From contig NZ_CP029191.1 in the NCBI RefSeq assembly GCF_008642335.1, positions 6,696,001-6,760,000 on the forward strand: 64,000 nt of DNA, in the 5' to 3' direction. Origin of the DNA: Streptomyces venezuelae (GTDB taxonomy: Bacteria > Actinomycetota > Actinomycetes > Streptomycetales > Streptomycetaceae). Made by a program: the position numbers and the translations under genes. Positions 43,198 to 51,724 of the stretch are shown one piece after another (the first letter of the stretch is position 1; every line of letters starts with the position of its first letter). A model generated the notes under the pieces. It was not told where the DNA came from and made no database searches. It saw only the letters and a program-made list of their open reading frames with translations.

Positions 43198-44026
43198 GGA
43201 TCATTCCTTCGATCGTGACGACGCCGTGGCCGGAGACCTCGACGGAATCGACGCGGTCGCCCTCGCCCTGGACCAGCGCGTTCATGGGGGAGGGGCGGCC
43301 GATCTCGATGCCCTGGGTGATCTCGATGCGCTGCCCGTACGAGGCGAGGCCGTGCCGGGCCGCGTGGATGGCGATGGGTCCCGCGACGGAGCCGGTGGCG
43401 GCGTCCTCCACGACTCCGTAGGCGGGCGAGAACATGCGGTTGCGCCAGGTGGTCCCGGAGCCGGCGATGCAGTTCGTCGCCATGTCGGGGAAGCTCGCGA
43501 GCGCGCGGTGGTCGGGGTCGACCTTCGACAGGGCCTCGAAGCTCTCGAAGCCGACCAGGACGTGCCGCGGGCCGTTGCGGTAGATCTCCACCGGCAGCGT
43601 CGACTCGCGGATGCCCAGCGCTTCGAGGAGCTCGTCGGCGCGGTCGAAGGGCTCCCAGACCGGCACCGGCTGGCGCATGCTCGTCGCGACGACCTTCCCA
43701 CCGACGCGCTGCAGCTCGAAGGGGATCTCGCCCATGGCGGTCTCGATCCGCAGCTGGTCCGCGTCGGTGCGCTGTCCCAGCGCGATGGCCGTGCCCAGCA
43801 ACGGGTGTCCGGCGAAGGGGAGTTCGTTGACGGGCGTGAAGATCCGCACGTGGAAGTCCCCGCCCTGCTTGGGCCCGAGGACGAACGTGGTCTCCGAGAG
43901 GTTCATCTCCCGGGCGATGCGTTGCATCTGCTCGGCGCTCAGGTCGTCGGCGTCGAAGAACACCGCGACCGGGTTGCCGGTGAGAGGCTCTCGGGCGAAC
44001 GCGTCGACCACTACGTAGTTGTGCAT
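43190..44026 (-). CDS. phzF: Trans-2,3-dihydro-3-hydroxyanthranilate isomerase PhzF
   Basis: 278 residues, diaminopimelate-epimerase-like fold. It isomerises DHHA to the reactive ketone that dimerises to the phenazine skeleton. The three catalytic residues known in Pseudomonas PhzF occur at identical positions: Glu45 (NLSETTF), His74 (PFAGHPLLG) and Asp208 (VVEDAATGSVAGP). ATG 44026 with GGAGAG three bases upstream. First gene of the leftward operon phzF-phzG-phzB-methyltransferase-sheath-OvmZ-like. Confidence 0.95.
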   Translation of the reverse strand: MHNYVVVDAFAREPLTGNPVAVFFDADDLSAEQMQRIAREMNLSETTFVLGPKQGGDFHVRIFTPVNELPFAGHPLLGTAIALGQRTDADQLRIETAMGEIPFELQRVGGKVVATSMRQPVPVWEPFDRADELLEALGIRESTLPVEIYRNGPRHVLVGFESFEALSKVDPDHRALASFPDMATNCIAGSGTTWRNRMFSPAYGVVEDAATGSVAGPIAIHAARHGLASYGQRIEITQGIEIGRPSPMNALVQGEGDRVDSVEVSGHGVVTIEGMIHV

Positions 44027-44340
44027 CAGCTCTCCACTGTCGAGGTGCCGGGCCGGCGCTCGGGGGAGGACGCCGGCCCGGCGGTTCATGGGGTGGTGCG
44101 GAACGATGCCTACGATGCGCGATCGATCTTTGATCGGAACTGAATCCCGCTGGAATGACGCGGAGCGCGTTCTGCGCACAGTGCTCCGGACGGTCTCCCG
44201 GCGGGGTGCGCTCGCAGATTCAGCGATGAAGTGACGCTCAGGCGAAAACGTTTTGAGAGCCCCCGTTGGCCTGGGGTCGATCCTGCCTGATCGAACAAAT
44301 CGAAGCAATACTGTTTTGACGTTTTACTTCTGAACGCAAC
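44027..44340 (-). promoter_or_regulatory. Promoter region of the phz operon
   Basis: No gene is supported between the phzF start and the upstream terminators. The stretch from 44240 to 44340 is unusually AT-rich for this genome. It contains the palindrome AAAACGTTTT (44245-44254), a related TTTTGACGTTTT near 44313-44325 and a CGGAGC/GCTCCG hairpin (44161-44188). The leftward phz promoter should lie here; I cannot fix the -10 element. Confidence 0.5.
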
Positions 44341-44387
44341 AAAAAAGCGCCCGAGTGACGGCAGGCCGGAACTGCCCCTCGGTGCGC
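44341..44387 (-). terminator. Rho-independent terminator (second of a tandem pair)
   Basis: On the minus strand, a stem built from GCGC and CCGAG/CTCGG pairs with an inner GGCAG/CTGCC helix is followed by six T residues (AAAAAA at 44341-44346 on the plus strand). It stops leftward transcription coming from the ferredoxin genes before the phz promoter. Confidence 0.7.
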
Positions 44388-44456
44388 GTTCGAAAATGAC
44401 GAGGTCAGGCCTCGCCGGAATTCAGCAACAATTACCTGAAAGACCGCTGTGGAGTG

Positions 44457-44498
44457 GCGCGCGACGAGAATTCGGAATTGCCAATTCCCGTCGCGCGC
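44457..44498 (-). terminator. Strong hairpin after the ferredoxin reductase gene
   Basis: GCGCGCGACG (44457-44466) pairs with CGTCGCGCGC (44489-44498), continued after one mismatch by GAATT/AATTC, with a 10-base loop. It lies 12 bases beyond the reductase stop on the minus strand. Confidence 0.75.
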
Positions 44499-44509
44499 GT
44501 CCGTCGCCG

Positions 44510-45781
44510 TCACAGGGCCACGGGCGCCTCCGTCCCGCGCTCGGCGAGGCTCCGGAGGTACGTCCTGAGGCTGAATCCCGGCGCCGCGGCCTCCGCGGGC
44601 GTGAGATCCGTGCCCTGGGTCAGGAGACGGCGTGCCGCGAGGTGATCGGCGGGCCGGTTGACGGACTCGACCGCCTGCAGGTCGTCGCCGCGGAAAAGAA
44701 GCACCGAGAAAGCGTCCGGATCGCTGCCGAGGACCACCTCGGTCTCGTGCCCCTCGTTGAATCCCGCGATCTGCACGGTCGTGGCGAACTGATCACTCCA
44801 GAACCAGGGCAGTTCGTCGTACGCGCGAGGCGATCCCGCGAGACGCCCGGCGACCGCCTGTGCGTGCCCGACCGCATTCTGCACGGATTCGAGCCGCCGT
44901 CGATTTCCGGAGCGCACCTGCGGGAATGCCGCGCAGTCGCCGATCGCCGAAATGTGCGGATCGGTGGTCCGCAGCTGCGCGTCGACGATGATGCCGCCGT
45001 CGACCTCGAGGCCTGCCGCGGTGGCCAGTTCCGTGCGCGGGGTGACGCCGACCCCGATCAGGACCAGGTCGGCGGGCAGCCTGCTGCCGTCGGCCAGCTC
45101 CACCGCCGTCACGTTCGAACGGCCGTCGCCGTGCAGGGCCTTGAGGCCCCGCCCGAACAGCAACTCCGTGCCGTTGCTCCGGTGCAGCCACGTGAAGTGC
45201 TCCGCGGTCGGCGCCGACACGACGCGCGCGAGCGGCCGGTCGAGCGCCTCGACGACCGTCACCTCGACGCCCGCCTCCCGTGCCACGGCGGCGAATTCGA
45301 GCCCGATGAACCCGGCTCCCACCACCACGGCGCGGCGCGCCCCCGCCAGCGACGCCTGCAGCGCGACGGCGTCCTGCGCGGTGCGCAGGGTGTGCACGCC
45401 GCGCAGCTCCTTGCCCGGCACGTCGAGCGTGCGGGGCGTGGCGCCGGTGGCGAGGACGAGGTGCCCGTAGCCGTAAGCGGAACCGTCGGCCAGCCGCACC
45501 GAGCGGGCGGCCGGGTCGATCTCGGTGACGGTGCCGGAGACCAGGTCGATCGACTGGCGTACGTAGTACGTCGCGGGGCGCAGCCACAGCATGGCCTCGT
45601 CCGCCTCGCCCTTGAGGTACGCCTTGGACAGCGGCGGCCGCTCGTAGGGGAGCGCGTCCTCCGCGCTGATGAGCGTGATGGACCCTTCGTAGCCGTGCTC
45701 CCGCAGGGACGCCGCGGTCTGGTACCCGCCCTGTCCGGCCCCCACCACGACGACCGAATCGGGCTGTGTGCGGTCCGTCAT
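44510..45781 (-). CDS. FAD-dependent ferredoxin reductase
   Basis: 423 residues of the putidaredoxin/rhodocoxin reductase type. FAD-binding VVVGAGQGGYQTAASLREHG at the N-terminus, LPYERPPLSKAYLKG, NAD-binding VVVGAGFIGLEFAAVAREAG (~150), the ISAIGDCAAFP motif and a C-terminal reductase domain. It passes electrons from NAD(P)H to the ferredoxin encoded directly upstream (TGATG overlap). Such pairs serve P450 or Rieske oxygenases, but no oxygenase is encoded in the window. Confidence 0.9.
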   Translation of the reverse strand: MTDRTQPDSVVVVGAGQGGYQTAASLREHGYEGSITLISAEDALPYERPPLSKAYLKGEADEAMLWLRPATYYVRQSIDLVSGTVTEIDPAARSVRLADGSAYGYGHLVLATGATPRTLDVPGKELRGVHTLRTAQDAVALQASLAGARRAVVVGAGFIGLEFAAVAREAGVEVTVVEALDRPLARVVSAPTAEHFTWLHRSNGTELLFGRGLKALHGDGRSNVTAVELADGSRLPADLVLIGVGVTPRTELATAAGLEVDGGIIVDAQLRTTDPHISAIGDCAAFPQVRSGNRRRLESVQNAVGHAQAVAGRLAGSPRAYDELPWFWSDQFATTVQIAGFNEGHETEVVLGSDPDAFSVLLFRGDDLQAVESVNRPADHLAARRLLTQGTDLTPAEAAAPGFSLRTYLRSLAERGTEAPVAL

Positions 45782-46104
45782 CAGTTCTGCCGTTCCGGGG
45801 TGTGGACGATGAGGCCGTCGAGGGCGTCGCTCGACTTGAGCTGGCAGCTCAGCCGGCTGTTGGGCTTGCGCGGGCACGCCGTGAAGTCGAGCATCTCGTC
45901 CTCGCGCTCCTTCGGCGGCTCCAGCTTGTCCAGCGTGGTCTCGTCGACGTAGACGTGGCAGGTCGCGCACTGCATGTTGCCGCCGCACTGGGCGACGATG
46001 CCGTCGATGTCGTTGAAGACGGCGCCGCGCATGACGCTCGTACCCTCGGGGACGTCGATCGTGGTCTGGTTGCCGTCGACGGCGACGTACGTGATTTTGG
46101 GCAT
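45781..46104 (-). CDS. [2Fe-2S] ferredoxin, adrenodoxin/putidaredoxin type
   Basis: 107 residues. The cluster ligands are the Cys residues of QCGGNMQCATC (C-x5-C-x2-C) plus the Cys in DFTACPRK, the vertebrate/P450-type arrangement. Short N-terminal beta-grasp strand MPKITYVAVDGNQ. ATG 46104 chosen over longer N-terminal extensions because the domain starts there. Paired with the reductase gene downstream for an unidentified oxygenase. Confidence 0.92.
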   Translation of the reverse strand: MPKITYVAVDGNQTTIDVPEGTSVMRGAVFNDIDGIVAQCGGNMQCATCHVYVDETTLDKLEPPKEREDEMLDFTACPRKPNSRLSCQLKSSDALDGLIVHTPERQN

Positions 46105-46296
46105 GGCGGAACTCCTTGATGGCATCCGGACGTGCGTGCGCGAGCGCGGGCCGTGGTGCGGATGGCCTGGCAATGGAAAACGGAAGGTGGAGACGGCGTG
46201 CCGACGGCCGAAGGGGGAACGCGGACACCCCTGTCGACTCGCCATCACTCACTGGCCGTCGGGACACGCGACGTCCTGGGCCAGGGCTGTGGCAGC

Positions 46297-46315
46297 GGTT
46301 GGAGAGTACCAAACC
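46297..46315. promoter_or_regulatory. LysR-box-like inverted repeat upstream of the ferredoxin gene
   Basis: GGTTGG-N6-CCAAACC, with the TTGG/CCAA core, in the 277-bp gap between the LysR gene and the ferredoxin gene. Its position, about 190 bases before the ferredoxin ATG, is compatible with an activator site. The rest of the gap shows no gene. Confidence 0.4.
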
Positions 46316-46381
46316 GATTCAGGCCGGGCCAGGACCCGCCGTGCGACCCGGGGGTTGACCCGGTCTTGACTCAGGCGTGAC

Positions 46382-47308
46382 TCAAGGTTGACGTCCGCGG
46401 CCGCGGCGCTTGTCGGGCAGCCGGTGCGTCATGAAGGGCCGACTGGTCGTGAACTCCCGGAACTTCACGGCGGCGTCGGAGAGGTAGGCGTCGCGGCTCC
46501 ACACGAGTGTGAGCACCCGGTGGCAGTCCGGTGCGTTCAAGTGCACCCAGGCCACCGGGACTTGGGAGTCGGTCCCGGCCTGGCGGGAGATGGCGGGGAT
46601 CAGGCCGATGCCGAGGCCGGCGCTGATCATGTCCTGGCTGGCGCCCGGCTCGTCGCCCTCGCAGGAGATCATCGGGGTGAGGCCCTCGGACGCGAAGAGG
46701 CGGTCCAGGAGCATGCGCTGCCACTGCCCGATGCGGGTCGTCACGAACGGCTCGGTGGCGATCTCACGGATCGTCACGCTCTCCTGGCCGTCGAGCCAGT
46801 GACCGCGCGGGACGGCGAGCAGCACCTCTTCGCGGGCCAGTTCGATCGCCTCCAGGTTCGTGCCGGTCAGTGGCTGCGACGCCACGCAGAAGTCGACCTC
46901 CCTGGCGCGCAGCTGGCGGTCCATCTCCTCCGCGTTCGACTGGAAGAGCCGCACGTCGGCGCGGGGGTAGGCGGCCCGGAAGCTGCCGAGGAGATGCGTG
47001 ATCGTCAGGAGGGTCTCGGAGGCGACGCTGACCCGGCCGAACGCCGTGTCGCGGGCGTCGCTCAGGACCCTGCGGGCGTCGTCGAGCTCGCTCAGGGCGC
47101 GGTCCACGTGGTGCAGGAACACCACGCCGTACTGATTCAGCCGGATGCGGCGGCCCTGCCGGTCGAAGAGCGGGGTGCCGAGCTCGGCCTCCAGACGCGC
47201 GATGGTGCGGCTCAGGGAGGGCTGGGCGACGTGCAGCTCCTCCGCGGCGCGGCTGATGTGCTCGTAACGGGCGACTGCCTGGAAGTAGCGCAACTGCAGA
47301 AGATCCAT
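46382..47308 (-). CDS. LysR-family transcriptional regulator
   Basis: 308 residues. The N-terminal HTH (residues 1-60) reads LRYFQAVARYEHISRAAEEL then VAQPSLSRTIARLEAELGTP; the rest is a periplasmic-binding-like effector domain (~90-295). It is divergent from cydA with 235 bases between them and upstream of the ferredoxin pair on the same strand, so it can control either or both. The ligand is unknown; a redox-active metabolite such as the phenazine is a reasonable guess from context only. Confidence 0.9.
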   Translation of the reverse strand: MDLLQLRYFQAVARYEHISRAAEELHVAQPSLSRTIARLEAELGTPLFDRQGRRIRLNQYGVVFLHHVDRALSELDDARRVLSDARDTAFGRVSVASETLLTITHLLGSFRAAYPRADVRLFQSNAEEMDRQLRAREVDFCVASQPLTGTNLEAIELAREEVLLAVPRGHWLDGQESVTIREIATEPFVTTRIGQWQRMLLDRLFASEGLTPMISCEGDEPGASQDMISAGLGIGLIPAISRQAGTDSQVPVAWVHLNAPDCHRVLTLVWSRDAYLSDAAVKFREFTTSRPFMTHRLPDKRRGRGRQP

Positions 47309-47320
47309 GATCCACCTTCA

Positions 47321-47374
47321 CTTATGCCTTCCAGGGCATCATCACATGGCTGAACCGGTCTTGGATTGCATAAG
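47321..47374. promoter_or_regulatory. Inverted repeats in the LysR-cydA intergenic region
   Basis: ATGCC-N6-GGCAT (47324-47339) is a perfect repeat 16 bases from the LysR start, and CTTATGC (47321-47327) recurs inverted as GCATAAG (47368-47374). They fit the pair of recognition and activation sites usual for divergently transcribed LysR regulators. The remaining ~170 bases to cydA show no gene. Confidence 0.5.
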
Positions 47375-47543
47375 GATTTCTCTCTACCGTTTCCATCGAG
47401 GTCACCGCACAGGTGGCGGGCAACGCGGCCCGGCACCTGCACACGCGAAGCGGCGGCCCCACCGTCCACCGTCCGCCACGACCGGCACACCGAACCCCCC
47501 CCAGCCGTCCCACCGGCAACCGTCCCCCCAGGAAGGTCGCATC

Positions 47544-48845
47544 ATGAGCGCTGCGGATCTGGCCCGACTCCAGTTCGCGGCCACGACCGGCATCCACTGG
47601 CTGTTCGTGATCCTGACCATGGGCCTCGTCCCCATCGTCGCGATCATGCACACCCGGGCCGCGTTCACCCGTGATCCCGCCAGAAGAGCAGTCCGGGAGC
47701 GCATGACCCGCTTCTGGGGTCAGCTCTACGTCATCAACTACGCGGTCGGCATCGTCACCGGCCTCGTCATGGAGTTCCAGTTCGGGCTCAGCTGGAGCGG
47801 CCTGAGCAAGTTCGCGGGCAACGTCTTCGGCGCCCCACTGGCCCTCGAAACCCTCATCGCCTTCTTCGCCGAGTCCACCTTCCTCGGCATGTGGATCTTC
47901 GGCTGGGGCCGCCTGCGCAGGGGCGTGCACGTCACGCTCATCTGGCTGGTCGCCCTCACCGCGTACGCGTCCGGGTACTGGATCCTGATCGCCAACGGCT
48001 TCATGCAGCACCCCGTCGGCTACGAGGTGCGCGACGGCGCCGCCTACCTGACCGACTTCGGGGCGCTGCTCACCAACTCCAGCGCTCTGATGGCGCTCTT
48101 CCACCTCTCGCTCGGCGCCCTGACGACGGGCGGCTGCTTCGTCGCCGGCGTCAGCGCCTGGCACTACCTGCGCGGCACCAAGGAGACCGAGCTCTTCCGG
48201 CCCTCCCTCAAGCTCGGACTCTGGGTGTCGACGGTCGCCTCGTTCTTCGTCGTCGTCGTCGGCGAGATGCAGCGCCCCATCATCGAGCGCACGCAGCCCA
48301 TGAAGGACGCGGTCCTGGAGAACAGCGGCGTCGCCGAAGTGCAGGCGCAGCTCGTCAAGGAGCACGGCCCGGGCAACTACGTGCCCTGGCAGGACACCAT
48401 GCGGATCTCGATGGACGCGATGACGCTCATCGGCAACACGGTGTCCACCATCACCTTCATCGCCCTCATCCTGCTCTGGAAGAACCGGCTGATGCGCTGG
48501 CGCTGGGCCTCCTGGATCCTCGTCGCGACCATCCCCTTCCCGTTCATCGCCTCCGTGGGCGGCTGGATCGTCCGCGAGGTCGGACGCCAACCCTGGATCG
48601 TGTACGGCGAGTTGACGGTCGAGGACGCGCTCTCCCACGTGGGGAAGACCTCGCTGCTGCTGTCCTGCGTCCTCTTCATCTCCATCTTCGTCGCCCTCGC
48701 CGTGACGAACTGGACGCTCATCACCAAGTTCGCGCTCCGCGGCCCCGATGCCACCCAGCTCGGCGTCAGCGACCCGCTCCCGGACGACCTCCCCGAGGGC
48801 CCGGCGGGCAGCGCCGACGAGAAGCAGCCGGTACCCGCCCTCTGA
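47544..48845 (+). CDS. cydA: Cytochrome bd quinol oxidase subunit I
   Basis: 433 residues with nine or so transmembrane helices, short Q-loop type. Haem ligands and conserved residues: His near residue 18 (TTGIHWLFV), the glutamates of ETLIAFFAESTFLGMWIFGW, His in ALFHLSLGAL and a Met in the region following the Q-loop; the quinol-site motif is GWIVREVGRQPW. It forms the catalytic subunit of a high-affinity terminal oxidase that resists cyanide-like and redox inhibitors. GGAAGG seven bases before ATG. Start of cydABDC. Confidence 0.93.
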   Translation: MSAADLARLQFAATTGIHWLFVILTMGLVPIVAIMHTRAAFTRDPARRAVRERMTRFWGQLYVINYAVGIVTGLVMEFQFGLSWSGLSKFAGNVFGAPLALETLIAFFAESTFLGMWIFGWGRLRRGVHVTLIWLVALTAYASGYWILIANGFMQHPVGYEVRDGAAYLTDFGALLTNSSALMALFHLSLGALTTGGCFVAGVSAWHYLRGTKETELFRPSLKLGLWVSTVASFFVVVVGEMQRPIIERTQPMKDAVLENSGVAEVQAQLVKEHGPGNYVPWQDTMRISMDAMTLIGNTVSTITFIALILLWKNRLMRWRWASWILVATIPFPFIASVGGWIVREVGRQPWIVYGELTVEDALSHVGKTSLLLSCVLFISIFVALAVTNWTLITKFALRGPDATQLGVSDPLPDDLPEGPAGSADEKQPVPAL

Positions 48846-48927
48846 GCCGGACCGACCCCCGGCACCCCCACAGAAGATCTCCTCCGCCACGGAAGATCTC
48901 CCCTGCTGTAACGGAAAGTTGAGCGAG

Positions 48928-49950
48928 ATGAGTCTGGAGACCGTCTGGCTGGCCCTCCTCGGCCTGCTACTCGCCGGGTACTTTGTACTCGGCGGCTACG
49001 ACTACGGCGCACAGATGCTGCACCCCTTCCTCGGCCGAGACGGTCAGGAGGAGAAGCGCACCAGCGGAAACGCCGCCCTCGACGCCATCGCGCCGTTCTT
49101 CCTCGGCAACGAGGTCTGGCTGGTCGCCTTCGCCGGAGTCATGTTCGGTGCCTTCCCGCACCTCGAAGGCACCCTCCTGTCCGGCATGTACCCGCTGATC
49201 GTCGCGATCCTCGCAGGACTGGTCCTCGGCAACGCCGCGGTCCAGCTGCGCCGCCGCTCCCGCAGCGCCCGCGGCCGCCGGGCCTGGGACGTCCTGATCG
49301 TCGTCGGCGGCGCCGTCCCCGCCGTCTGCTGGGGCCTCGTCGTGGGGCTGCTGCTCCACGGGGTGCCGCGCCGCGCCGACGGCAGCTTCCACATCGGGTT
49401 CGGCGAGGTGTTCGCGCCGTTCGTGCTCGTCTGCGGCGTCACCACCGTGCTGCTCTTCGCGGCACACGGCGCGACCTTCGTCGCCCTGCGCTCCGGGCCC
49501 GAACTCGCTGCCCGGGCGCGGAAGATGGCCGCGAGCCTCCTCGTCGGCGTCGCCGCCGTCGGCGCCCTCGCGCTGCTCCTCACGGTCTTCGGCGCGGGCG
49601 CCTCCATGACGAACCGCACGACGTCCTGGATCATCGCCGCCCTGATCGTCGCCGCGCTCGGCGCCGCCTGGTGGTACCTCGGCCGCGGCAACAACGTCCT
49701 CGCGTTCGCCGCCACCTGCTGCGCCACCGCGCTGCCGGTGCTGCTCCTCGGGGCGGGCCACTACCCGTACCTCCTGATCACCGAGGCCGGCGCGGGCCTG
49801 GACATCGACCACGCCATCACGGACGACGCCACGCTGAAGATCCTCAGCGGCTTCGGGGTCCTGGTGATCCCGACGATCCTCGCCTACCAGTTCTGGAGCT
49901 GGTGGGCCTTCCGGGGGCGGACGGGACAGCGTCACCCCAGCTACTTCTGA
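48928..49950 (+). CDS. cydB: Cytochrome bd quinol oxidase subunit II
   Basis: 340 residues, about eight transmembrane helices. Family features: LGGYDYGAQMLHPFLGRD near the N-terminus, FFLGNEVWLVAFAGVMFGAFP, and AAHGATFVALRSG. It assembles with CydA in the cytoplasmic membrane. The ATG follows cydA by 82 bases. Confidence 0.93.
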   Translation: MSLETVWLALLGLLLAGYFVLGGYDYGAQMLHPFLGRDGQEEKRTSGNAALDAIAPFFLGNEVWLVAFAGVMFGAFPHLEGTLLSGMYPLIVAILAGLVLGNAAVQLRRRSRSARGRRAWDVLIVVGGAVPAVCWGLVVGLLLHGVPRRADGSFHIGFGEVFAPFVLVCGVTTVLLFAAHGATFVALRSGPELAARARKMAASLLVGVAAVGALALLLTVFGAGASMTNRTTSWIIAALIVAALGAAWWYLGRGNNVLAFAATCCATALPVLLLGAGHYPYLLITEAGAGLDIDHAITDDATLKILSGFGVLVIPTILAYQFWSWWAFRGRTGQRHPSYF

Positions 49951-49981
49951 CCCCCGGAAAGCGACGAGAGGTACCCCCACG

Positions 49982-51724
49982 ATGAAGCCCGTCGAACGCC
50001 GCCTCATGCGGGACATCCCAGTGCTGCGGCGCCACATGACGTACTCCTCGGTACTGGCCCTGGCGGGCGCCGGGCTCATCGTCACCCAGGCCGTCCTGCT
50101 CGCCACCGCCCTCGCGGACGGCTTCGCGGGACACGGCATCCGCACCGGCACGCTGGCCGCGCTCGGCACCGTCATGGCCCTGCGCGCCCTGCTCACCTGG
50201 GTCCGCGGCGCGCTCGCCCAGCGCGCCGCGGCCGGTGCCAAGGCCACCCTGCGCGACCGGATCACCGGACAGCTGCAGCGGACGGGACCGCTGCGGCTCG
50301 CCGACCGCCGCCACGGCGAGACCGCCACCCTGCTCACCCGCGGCCTCGACGCCCTCGACCCCTACGTCGTCGGCTACCTGCCCACCCGGGCGGCCGTCGC
50401 CGTCGTCCCCCTCACCGTGGTCGCCTGGGTCGCGTGGACCGACTGGACCTCGGCACTGATCATCGTCATCACGCTGCCGCTCATCCCCGTCTTCGGCGCG
50501 CTGGTCGGCATGCACACCGCCCAGCGCACCGCCCGCCAATGGCGGTTGCTCTCCCGGCTCGGCGGCCACTTCCTCGACGTCGTCGCCGGACTGCCGACGC
50601 TCCGTGCCTTCGGCCGCGAACACCACCAGACCAAGGTCGTCCACGACATGGCCGACGCGCACCGCAGGGCCACCATGCGGACCCTGCGTGTCGCGTTCCT
50701 CTCCTCCCTCGTCCTGGAGACCGTCGCCACCCTCTCCGTCGCCCTCGTCGCCGTCCCGGTCGGACTGCGGCTCCTGCACGGCGACGTGGGCCTGCACACC
50801 GCCCTCGTCGTCCTCTTCCTCGCCCCCGAGGCGTACCTGCCGTTGCGCGCCATGGGCGCCGCCTTCCACGACAGCGCCGAAGGCATCTCGGTGGCCGAAC
50901 GCGTCTTCGCCGCCCTCGACGACGAGGACACGGACCGGCCCGGCACCCACCGCGCCCCCGCGCCCGACGCCCGCACGGCGGCCCTCACCCTCGACGACGT
51001 CACCGTCCACTACCCCGGCCGCACCGAGCCCGCCCTGCACCACGTCTCCCTCACCGTCGCCCCCGGCGAGCACGTCGCCCTGGTCGGCCCCAGCGGCGCG
51101 GGCAAGTCCACGCTGCTCTCGCTGCTCCTCGGCTTCGTCACCCCCGCGTCGGGCCGGGTCCAGGCCGGCGGCACCGACCTCGCGGAACTCGACCCCGACG
51201 ACTGGTGCGCCCAGGTCGCCTGGGTGCCGCAGCGCCCGCACCTGATCGCGGGCACCGTCGCCGAGAACATCCGCCTGGGCCGCCCCGAGGCGACCGACGC
51301 GGAAGTACGGGAAGCGGCCCGCGCCGCCTCCGCGGACCTCTTCGTCGACGAGCTGCCCCACGCGTACGACACCGTGCTCGGCGAGCACGGCGCGGGGCTC
51401 TCCGCCGGTCAGCGCCAGCGGATCGCGCTGGCCCGCGCGTTCCTCAAGGACGCGCCGGTCCTGCTGCTCGACGAACCCACCGCACACCTCGACCCGGAGA
51501 GCGAGGCCGCCGTCACGCGCGCCACGGTCGCCCTCATGCGCGGCCGTACAGCGATCGTGGTCGCCCACCGCACAAGCCTGCTTCCCCACGCGGACCGGAT
51601 CATCACGGTACGGGCGGGCACGATCGCCCTGCCCGAACCGGTGACCACGAACCCGCCGTCCCGCGCACGCGCGGCGACCCCCTCCCTCGAACCCGTCGCC
51701 CCGGAAAGGCTGGTGGTCTCATGA
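49982..51724 (+). CDS. cydD: CydD: ABC transporter/permease for cytochrome bd assembly
   Basis: 580 residues: six-helix membrane domain (~1-310) and an ATPase domain with Walker A LVGPSGAGKSTLLSLLLG, signature LSAGQRQRIALARAF and Walker B LLLDEPTAHLDPE. CydDC exports thiols and is needed for haem insertion into bd oxidase. Here cydD and cydC are separate coupled genes (4-base overlap), whereas I recall the S. coelicolor housekeeping locus as a cydCD fusion. Confidence 0.9.
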   Translation: MKPVERRLMRDIPVLRRHMTYSSVLALAGAGLIVTQAVLLATALADGFAGHGIRTGTLAALGTVMALRALLTWVRGALAQRAAAGAKATLRDRITGQLQRTGPLRLADRRHGETATLLTRGLDALDPYVVGYLPTRAAVAVVPLTVVAWVAWTDWTSALIIVITLPLIPVFGALVGMHTAQRTARQWRLLSRLGGHFLDVVAGLPTLRAFGREHHQTKVVHDMADAHRRATMRTLRVAFLSSLVLETVATLSVALVAVPVGLRLLHGDVGLHTALVVLFLAPEAYLPLRAMGAAFHDSAEGISVAERVFAALDDEDTDRPGTHRAPAPDARTAALTLDDVTVHYPGRTEPALHHVSLTVAPGEHVALVGPSGAGKSTLLSLLLGFVTPASGRVQAGGTDLAELDPDDWCAQVAWVPQRPHLIAGTVAENIRLGRPEATDAEVREAARAASADLFVDELPHAYDTVLGEHGAGLSAGQRQRIALARAFLKDAPVLLLDEPTAHLDPESEAAVTRATVALMRGRTAIVVAHRTSLLPHADRIITVRAGTIALPEPVTTNPPSRARAATPSLEPVAPERLVVS

